From positions 1 through 47,517 of the forward strand of contig JAHJAR010000155.1 in the NCBI GenBank assembly GCA_018814045.1: a stretch of 47,517 nucleotides of DNA, read 5' to 3'. Within the stretch, counting starts at the first letter, position 1, and every line of letters starts with the position of its first letter. Shown here piece after piece: positions 42,258 through 47,517 of this stretch. Origin of the DNA: Planctomycetota bacterium (GTDB lineage: Bacteria; Planctomycetota; Phycisphaerae; UBA1845; Fen-1342). The notes beneath the pieces are model-generated. The model was not told where the DNA came from, did not search any database, and was given only the letters and a program-made list of their open reading frames with translations. The translations under genes were made by a program, and so were the position numbers.

Positions 42258-44240
42258 CTAGCCCTCCAACTCGCAGGTGATTACGCGACCGCTCAGTTCT
42301 TCAAACTTCTCGACTACTTCCTTGAAGTTGGCATAGTGCTCCGGAGCGATCGTCCACTCCTTGACCACCAGCTCGCAGGTATAGTGGATCTGCCCCGGCG
42401 TGGTCTCGAGCTCGAAATGCAGTGCCGCGGCGGGGCCGTCGATGCTGACCGCCTCGGGCTTGTCCGTCACTTTCCAGCCGGCGGGCAGACGCACGGTCTC
42501 CTCGAAGCGGCCGAGGCGCGTAGCCAGCAGCCTGAGGCCGTACTTGCGTTCCTTGGCCGAGTTGTTGCCGAACAGGTCGTACAGTGTGCGGTCGCCGAAA
42601 ACCGTTTGCAGCATGGGCAACGCCAGGAAGCGCTTCTGGTTCTGGCCGAGAACGTAGTGCTCGGCCTCGAAGTCGCACTTGACCGCCAGCGGCCCCGAGA
42701 AATCGACCGGGTCCGTGCACTGCACGTTCGTAGCCCGGGCGTTGGGCGCCAAGCGCTGGAAGGTCTCGTCGAAGAACTCCCGCCGCTCTTCCGGACGCAG
42801 GCCGCTCAGCGTCCGCCGCATGCGGCCTTCGGGTGTCCCCACGGCCTCGAATTCCAGTGCCCCGGTGAGCCGGTTGTTTTCATCGATCCTGGTTTCGGCG
42901 CGCCAACTGGCCTGGCACTCCTCGGGCGGGAAGTACGGTGAGGTAGACAGTTCCTTGCCTTCGGGCAGGCCGTAGACCACGTGCTGCAGCGGCTCGAGCG
43001 TGGACCAGTTGTCTCGGCTCTTGGGCATCCAGGTGGGGTCGAGCAACTTCAGGGAGCCATCCGGCCAGCGGATGCAGGTCACGCAATGGTTGAACTGATC
43101 GGCCGGAATGCGGTCGACCCGCTGCCGGGCCATGGTCATGACCGTGAACGAGTCGAAGCCGGCCACACGCAGCATCGTCACCAACATGCCGGCCTTGTCC
43201 TTGCAAACCCCGCAGCGGTCGCGAAACGTCTCCGTGCTTGGGTGAATCGTGTAGCCCTCACACATGCCCCGGCTCGTGCCGGAGTAGCGGATATTCTCGG
43301 CGACCCAGTGGTTCAGCGCGGTGTACTTCTCTTCGTCTGTCTGGCAGTCCTTGATGATCTCGGCCACCTTTGCGCGGATCTCATCGTCGGCGGCAAGGCT
43401 GGGCTCGCTGACCCCATGAAGCCAGCGGGCTTTGTCGTTCCACGTCGGCAGTGTCGCCAACAGGAGCTTCGGGGCCACGTTGGGCATGGACTCCATGCTC
43501 GGCTCACCCTTGAACGGCGCGATGTCCCTCTTCTCGAAGCAGTACACCATGTGGTCGCCGTCCATAATCACAGTGACGGCGACCTCGCCGTTGTAAACCT
43601 CGTACTGGAGCGGCTTGTCCTTGGGCATGCGCACCGTGTAGCGTTTCTCGATCACGGGGGAGCCGGACCAGAAGTGCACCTCGTCATGCCAGTGTCCGGG
43701 AACGGGTGGTTGCAGCGGGACACCCAGCGCGTTGCGATCGTCAAAGCCGTCGTCGGCCAGATAGGCCACGTTGAAACCGGTCAGCTCGGTGATGGTCTCC
43801 ACCGCGTCGCCGATCTCCAGCCGTGGGATCGTAATGACGAACTGCTGCGCCCCCCAGTACATGCCCCAGACCGGCTGCGGCTGCTGACGCTTCGCGGCCT
43901 CGGCCACCTCCTCGACCTCATCCGCGGCGCGGTACACCCGAATGGCCTTGAGTTCGAGCCGGTTGGTGTGTGGATCGAAGGGGAATGTCTGCACGGCCTG
44001 ACTGCGGATCCCGCCCTCGCGCAAGACCTTGACGACCTTGTGATTGGTCGCCACCCCCAGGCCGTTGGGCCGGACGGTCACATCCGTGTGGTCGAACACT
44101 ACGACCACGTCGGAGTTGTACTTGTCGGCGTCGCCCGCTGCCGCGATGCGCGCCTTGACGTCGTCATCTGCCACCGCCAGAGCGGCACACAGCAACAGCG
44201 GCGCGCAGAGCAGACCATACGTCACACGGCGTATTCTCAT
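42258..44240 (-). CDS. Exported DUF3857-transglutaminase protein, active site intact
   Basis: A 660-residue protein with signal peptide MRIRRVTYGLLCAPLLLCAA (cleavage near residue 24). DUF3857 spans about residues 40-260. The transglutaminase core has Cys346 (RCGVCKDKAGMLVTMLR), His385 (QFNHCVTCIRW) and Asp401 (LKLLDPTW), the full triad. A C-terminal beta-rich part follows to the end. DUF3857 proteins are thought to work in the periplasm on peptides or proteins, but their substrate is not known. A GGGAG site lies nine bases before the ATG at 44240. It is followed at two bases by its inactive homologue. Confidence 0.88.
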   Translation of the reverse strand: MRIRRVTYGLLCAPLLLCAALAVADDDVKARIAAAGDADKYNSDVVVVFDHTDVTVRPNGLGVATNHKVVKVLREGGIRSQAVQTFPFDPHTNRLELKAIRVYRAADEVEEVAEAAKRQQPQPVWGMYWGAQQFVITIPRLEIGDAVETITELTGFNVAYLADDGFDDRNALGVPLQPPVPGHWHDEVHFWSGSPVIEKRYTVRMPKDKPLQYEVYNGEVAVTVIMDGDHMVYCFEKRDIAPFKGEPSMESMPNVAPKLLLATLPTWNDKARWLHGVSEPSLAADDEIRAKVAEIIKDCQTDEEKYTALNHWVAENIRYSGTSRGMCEGYTIHPSTETFRDRCGVCKDKAGMLVTMLRVAGFDSFTVMTMARQRVDRIPADQFNHCVTCIRWPDGSLKLLDPTWMPKSRDNWSTLEPLQHVVYGLPEGKELSTSPYFPPEECQASWRAETRIDENNRLTGALEFEAVGTPEGRMRRTLSGLRPEERREFFDETFQRLAPNARATNVQCTDPVDFSGPLAVKCDFEAEHYVLGQNQKRFLALPMLQTVFGDRTLYDLFGNNSAKERKYGLRLLATRLGRFEETVRLPAGWKVTDKPEAVSIDGPAAALHFELETTPGQIHYTCELVVKEWTIAPEHYANFKEVVEKFEELSGRVITCELEG

Positions 44241-44316
44241 AGCGCAATCTCCCTACCTGTTCACCCGTGAGTCCCACGGTTTGCGGGGGCTCGCCAACCG
44301 CGGTTTCGAACTTGAC

Positions 44317-44346
44317 AGTATATCAAACACCGCTGCCCAGCACCAA
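44317..44346 (-). promoter_or_regulatory. Sigma70-like promoter of the DUF3857 pair
   Basis: On the minus strand TTGGTG (44346-44341) and TATACT (44322-44317) are 18 bases apart. The leader to the ATG at 44240 is about 70 bases. Confidence 0.4.
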
Positions 44347-44467
44347 CCGGCTCCGACCCGCCGCGCAGCCGCGCTCGACCGCGGCCGGCCGGCCGATCCG
44401 CCGCTCCGCCTCGATCACGGGGGCCCACGACGGGTTGATTCATCCCGCTGTTGTGCCGATGATAGCG

Positions 44468-44495
44468 CCAGCAGTGCCCCCTGGGGCACTGCTGG
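44468..44495. repeat. Perfect 13-base hairpin
   Basis: CCAGCAGTGCCCC and its exact inverse GGGGCACTGCTGG are separated by two bases. There is no T tract. It lies between two divergent genes, about 40 bases before the start of the plus-strand gene. Confidence 0.85.
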
Positions 44496-44534
44496 TAACC
44501 TCTCGAACGTTGACCACAAGCGTGAGGGCGACGA

Positions 44535-45548
44535 ATGCACCAATTCAGGTGGAGCCAGAAAAGGGCACTGATACTCGGGATCGTGGGCGGCACGACGATC
44601 TGGCTCGGCAGCGTGACTGCCGAGGCACAACAGGCGGACGACGTTGGCACGTCCGGTACGCCGGCGGCCGCGGTCCGCCGACTGCTTCGCGATTTCGTGC
44701 GGGCGGTCGAGCAAAACGACATCGCCGCGGCCCAGGAGTGCTTTGCGTCAGAAGAGGATTGGAAGACCATCCTCCCCGCGGAGAACGCCGCCACCGCGGC
44801 CAAGGAGTTGGCCGAGCAGGTGCGGACCACCTTCCCTCCGTTCGTGCGCGTGCTCAAGGCCTTCGGTGACCACGACATTGTGGACACCAACCCGGGCACA
44901 CGCCGCCGCACGCGCCGGGGCGATGGCGAGGTGATCGGCGACGCGGACGTGGCCGTGGACAGCTATATCTCGCTGGCCCGCGACAGCAACTACTTCATCG
45001 AGTTGCGATTCCGCCTCGGCGCCATCCTGCGCACGCAGTCCAACCGTTGGGTCGTGATCCACCCCGTGACGAAGCTCGAGCGAAGCACCCAGGAAGACGG
45101 ACCCTACAAACTGCTACGTGCGTTCGCCGCGGCCGTGGACAAGAACGACGTTGACGCCGCAGTCAAGCTGTTTGCCAACGAGGAGGACATGCACCTGTTC
45201 CTTACTGGTGTGGCAGCCCGCAAAAGCGCCCTCGAGTTGCGGTCCCACGTCCGGCTGCTTTTCCACGAATTCGTCGATGCGCTGAAGGACTTCGGCGAAC
45301 ACGAACTGAAAGAGGTCGTTCCCGGCGCCATCCGGCGGCTGCGACGGGGCGAGTGGGGCGCAACGCAGGAAGTCATCGTCGCGGAGAACGGCCACATCAC
45401 CTTCACCAGCAAGGACAACGACGGCATCCGCCTGCGTTTCAACATCGGCGGCATCCTGGCCGTCGACAAGGATCGCTGGGTAATCACCAACATGGTGACC
45501 CGCCGGGACCGCTTCAGCAAAATCGAGGTGGAAGAGCAGGGCGAGTAG
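44535..45548 (+). CDS. Exported protein of two tandem homologous domains, unknown
   Basis: A 337-residue protein with signal peptide (RALILGIVGGTTIWLGSVTA, cleavage near EAQQ). Two domains of about 135 residues each, at about 45-182 and 190-325, repeat the same plan: L-x-x-F-V-x-A-V-x-x-N-D, then a Phe/Leu-rich helix with SEEDW or NEEDM, then F-x-F-G-(D/E)-H-(D/E) and a beta-sheet end with RWVV / RWVI. This looks like a duplication of an NTF2/SnoaL-like or DUF4878-type unit. I recognise no named family. It lies 66 bases before the convergent speB. Confidence 0.8.
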   Translation: MHQFRWSQKRALILGIVGGTTIWLGSVTAEAQQADDVGTSGTPAAAVRRLLRDFVRAVEQNDIAAAQECFASEEDWKTILPAENAATAAKELAEQVRTTFPPFVRVLKAFGDHDIVDTNPGTRRRTRRGDGEVIGDADVAVDSYISLARDSNYFIELRFRLGAILRTQSNRWVVIHPVTKLERSTQEDGPYKLLRAFAAAVDKNDVDAAVKLFANEEDMHLFLTGVAARKSALELRSHVRLLFHEFVDALKDFGEHELKEVVPGAIRRLRRGEWGATQEVIVAENGHITFTSKDNDGIRLRFNIGGILAVDKDRWVITNMVTRRDRFSKIEVEEQGE

Positions 45549-45615
45549 CCGCTCGTGCCGCGAATGGGAGACCGGCCAGCCGTTGCCCGGATGTCTCGGT
45601 CCGGACCCGAACGTG

Positions 45616-46497
45616 TCAGCGGGCCACGACCAGCCCCATCAGGTGGTGCATGAGACGGGCCGCCAGGAACTCAGTGACCGTACTCGGTGGCTGGGGACAC
45701 ACTTCCATCACGTCCGCCCCGACGATCTCATGCCGCGCGGCCACGGCCCGCAACAGGTCCGTGACCTGAAACCAGTTGAGCCCCCCGGGCTCGGGCGCGC
45801 CGGTACCGGGCGCGGCCGCCGGGTCAAACCCATCTATGTCAACCGTGACGTATACGCGTGGCCCCAGGCCCGCGAGCACGCCCGTAATCCAATCGCGCTC
45901 TTCACGACAGGTGCGGGCAGTCACGATGCGCAGGCCGTTGCTGCGCATAAAGCGCGCCTCTGCGGCCGAGTAGCTGCGCACCCCCACCCCCACGAAATGC
46001 ACGCCCATCTCGTGGATCCGGCGCATGACGCAGGCGTGACTGAAGGGCGAACCCTGATAGGTGTCGCGCAGGTCCGCGTGCGCGTCAATCTGCAACACGC
46101 ACACGTCCTTGCAGCTCTTGCGCACGGCCCGAACCAAGGCAGACGTCAGACTGTGCTCGCCCCCGAGCGTGACCGGAAACTTGCCATCACCCAGCACGCG
46201 CCGCGTGACCTGGTAGACGCGCTCGAGCATGGCCTGCGGCCCGCGCGTGTCGGGTTCGAGCGATGGCAGCGTCGCCACGCCTAGTCGCGGCTCGCGTCCG
46301 AGATCCGTGTCGTAACACTCGACGTGTTGCGAGGCCGTGATGATGGCGCGCGGGCCCGCGCGCGCTCCGACACCGAAGCTGGCCGTGGCGTCGTACGGAA
46401 TGGGCACTACGACGAAACGAGCGTCGTCGTACGTCGCCTGCGCCGCTGGCAAACCCAGGAAGTTGTCCGGAACCGTGTTGGGAAGGCTCTTGGCCAC
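45616..46497 (-). CDS. speB: Agmatinase / arginase family (putative agmatinase)
   Basis: Start uncertain; I choose the GTG at 46497 (293 residues, the usual length). An ATG at 46602 would overlap pdaD and give a Gly-rich tail unlike the family. The Mn-binding motifs are LGGEHSLT (His), IDAHADLRD (Asp-x-His-x-Asp) and TVDIDGFDPAAAPGTG (Asp-x-Asp). The loop EPGGLNW is agmatinase-like. It hydrolyses agmatine to putrescine and urea. The pdaD stop lies about 60 bases upstream, so both genes form one transcription unit. Confidence 0.85.
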   Translation of the reverse strand: MAKSLPNTVPDNFLGLPAAQATYDDARFVVVPIPYDATASFGVGARAGPRAIITASQHVECYDTDLGREPRLGVATLPSLEPDTRGPQAMLERVYQVTRRVLGDGKFPVTLGGEHSLTSALVRAVRKSCKDVCVLQIDAHADLRDTYQGSPFSHACVMRRIHEMGVHFVGVGVRSYSAAEARFMRSNGLRIVTARTCREERDWITGVLAGLGPRVYVTVDIDGFDPAAAPGTGAPEPGGLNWFQVTDLLRAVAARHEIVGADVMEVCPQPPSTVTEFLAARLMHHLMGLVVAR

Positions 46498-46559
46498 GGC
46501 CTCTTCCGAAAGCCGGATGTCGCCCCGAACATGCCGCGCCCGCGCGGGGTCGGCCGGCC

Positions 46560-47114
46560 CTACTGGAACATGAAGACCGCCGCCACCACCACGGTGGTCC
46601 ACAGTCCGTTCTTGTCGCCCTCGGCGGTCTGCACCATGGCCCGCGTGGTGACGATCTGTTCGCTCATGCGGTAGATCTCGCGCCGCTCGTCATAGTCTGT
46701 GTCCGGGTCGAACTCGATCCCCAACGTCGAAGCGAGCATACTGGCTGCCATGTCCTCGACCAGGTCGGCGGCGCGGCGGGCGGTGGTGCCGAAGCCGTGG
46801 TGCTCGGAGATATAGCCGTAGTGCTCACCCTTGGCTGGGATCGCCAGGCCCAGGCCGGCGGAGACCAGCCGGTTGGGCTCGTTGGTGCGGACTTCGGCCA
46901 TCACGCAATACGTTATCTGCCCCGGGACCACGCGCGCCAGTCCCCAGCGGCGGGAGACAATCTTGCAACCGGGCGGGAAAATACTCGAGACCTTGACCAG
47001 GTTGCACTCAGCTATACCGGCATCGCGCAGGGCCACCTCAAACGACTGTAGGTTGTTGCGGTGTTTACCAACGCCCCGAGTGAAGAACATGTGCGAGGGA
47101 ACCAGGGGTTGCAT
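46560..47114 (-). CDS. pdaD: Pyruvoyl-dependent arginine decarboxylase (proenzyme)
   Basis: Start at the ATG at 47114 (184 residues), six bases after an AGGAG site, at MQPLVPSHMFFTRGVGKHR. The self-cleavage site is NLVKVSSIFPPGCKI: the chain splits between Ser43 and Ser44, and Ser44 becomes the pyruvoyl group that does the decarboxylation. GLGLAIPAKGEHYGYISEHH is a conserved later block. The product is agmatine from arginine, passed to SpeB. Pyruvoyl-type ADC is frequent in archaea and in the Planctomycetota/Chlamydiae group. Confidence 0.93.
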   Translation of the reverse strand: MQPLVPSHMFFTRGVGKHRNNLQSFEVALRDAGIAECNLVKVSSIFPPGCKIVSRRWGLARVVPGQITYCVMAEVRTNEPNRLVSAGLGLAIPAKGEHYGYISEHHGFGTTARRAADLVEDMAASMLASTLGIEFDPDTDYDERREIYRMSEQIVTTRAMVQTAEGDKNGLWTTVVVAAVFMFQ

Positions 47115-47219
47115 GTGCTGCTCCTGTCGATGCTCACCAGCCGGCGACGCGACGTCGCCAGTACCAGCCTCCGGGAACGATGGCCCCACGGAGGCGAGCG
47201 GCTCCGCGAGGGGCGAGGC

Positions 47220-47247
47220 ATTATAGCACGCGCGGCCGTCCCTGCAA
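47220..47247 (-). promoter_or_regulatory. Sigma70-like promoter of pdaD-speB
   Basis: TTGCAG (47247-47242) and a perfect TATAAT (47225-47220) on the minus strand are 16 bases apart. The leader to the pdaD ATG at 47114 is about 100 bases. Confidence 0.5.
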
Positions 47248-47297
47248 CGGGTGGGGCCGTCGCAGCCGCGTCGCGCGAGAAGATTCCCTGCTTCCGT

Positions 47298-47326
47298 TTG
47301 GATCTGCCCGGTTCGTTTTCTATAAC
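47298..47326 (+). promoter_or_regulatory. Sigma70-like promoter of the candidate small RNA
   Basis: TTGGAT (47298-47303) and TATAAC (47321-47326) are separated by 17 bases. Expected start is near 47333. Confidence 0.45.
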
Positions 47327-47332
47327 TTCAGT

Positions 47333-47470
47333 AGTGGAACAATGACTTCGGGCGACGGCTCGGGACATGTTCCAGCGGGAGCCAGATATCCGGATGCACT
47401 CCGGAGGGAATGAAGCACCCAGGTTCAACTTCGTGGCCGACACCCCTCGTGGGTGTCGGCCTTGTTTTGT
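47333..47470 (+). ncRNA. Candidate small RNA gene (about 138 bases)
   Basis: It runs from the promoter at 47298-47326 to a strong terminator at 47435-47470. No plausible protein lies inside. Folding features visible by eye are GGAACAATG...CATGTTCC near 47335-47375, TCCGGA-TGCAC-TCCGGA near 47390-47407, and the terminator stem. The GGAGGGAATGAAGCA segment recalls the loop of signal-recognition RNA but is spaced differently, so I do not assign a family. It could instead be a leader for a gene beyond the window. Confidence 0.45.
47435..47470 (+). terminator. Rho-independent terminator
   Basis: Arms GGCCGACACCC (47435-47445) and GGGTGTCGGCC (47451-47461) are perfect, loop CTCGT, then a TTGTTTTGT tract at 47462-47470. 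No protein gene ends just before it on this strand, so it most likely ends the candidate small RNA. Confidence 0.85.
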
Positions 47471-47517
47471 TATCAGCACTTGGTGGATAATGGCGGGATG
47501 GACCCGTCCGGATCAAC

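Noticed and set aside
47333..47470. Signal-recognition-particle RNA
   Set aside because: The GGAGGGAATGAAGCA segment resembles but does not match the conserved CCGGAAGGAAGCA apical loop; two extra bases interrupt the symmetric loop.
1..47517. CRISPR array, prophage, integrase, or rRNA genes
   Set aside because: No regularly spaced repeats, phage genes or rRNA sequence were seen anywhere in the window.

Overview
The window is a high-GC (about 65% by eye) chromosomal stretch of a Gram-negative-type bacterium, most likely a member of the Planctomycetota (class not determinable by eye). The case rests on two Tat-exported type I sulfatases beside an anaerobic sulfatase maturase, a complete 14-subunit nuo operon, a Kdo transferase (waaA) that implies a lipid A outer membrane, pyruvoyl arginine decarboxylase plus agmatinase, several lipoproteins and large secreted proteins of no named family, and long GC-rich palindromic intergenic elements. 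No rRNA, tRNA or CRISPR array was seen.

Layout. 1-8.1 kb: end of a zinc-ribbon protein gene, a large secreted protein with an HExxH motif, a TPR protein, an L-fucose isomerase family enzyme, a membrane-anchored protein and a small TPR protein. 8.4-11.7 kb: a deoxyhypusine/homospermidine-synthase-family enzyme, an endonuclease/exonuclease/phosphatase-fold hydrolase, a stand-alone receiver protein and a small membrane protein. 11.7-12.06 kb: debris with a recognisable IS1634-type transposase remnant. 12.1-16.6 kb: two sulfatases and their radical-SAM maturase, all on the minus strand. 16.8-17.8 kb: a small HTH protein and a lipoprotein with a clear terminator. 18.1-36.0 kb: nuoABCD - membrane SpeE-like protein - nuoEFGHIJKLMN on the plus strand. 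36.2-40.3 kb: lipoprotein, waaA, a LolA-like exported protein, a PflA-like radical SAM protein. 40.3-45.5 kb: a tandem pair of DUF3857/transglutaminase-like exported proteins and an exported protein made of two repeats. 45.6-47.2 kb: speB-pdaD (arginine to agmatine to putrescine). The last 140 bases hold what looks like a free-standing small RNA gene with its own promoter and terminator.

How the genes work together. The nuo operon encodes proton-pumping NADH:quinone oxidoreductase. Its one foreign element is an 866-residue membrane protein with a spermidine-synthase-like Rossmann domain between nuoD and nuoE, overlapping nuoE by four bases. PdaD and SpeB supply putrescine, which a DHS-family enzyme such as the one at 8.4-9.4 kb could use. 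The sulfatases, maturase and fucose-isomerase-family enzyme fit desulfation and use of sulfated polysaccharides.

The items most worth a second look are the SpeE-like protein inside nuo, the candidate small RNA at 47333-47470, a 78-base hairpin insertion flanked by direct repeats right at the nuoC stop codon, a family of about 150-base palindromic elements, and a DUF3857 pair in which one partner has lost the transglutaminase Cys and His.
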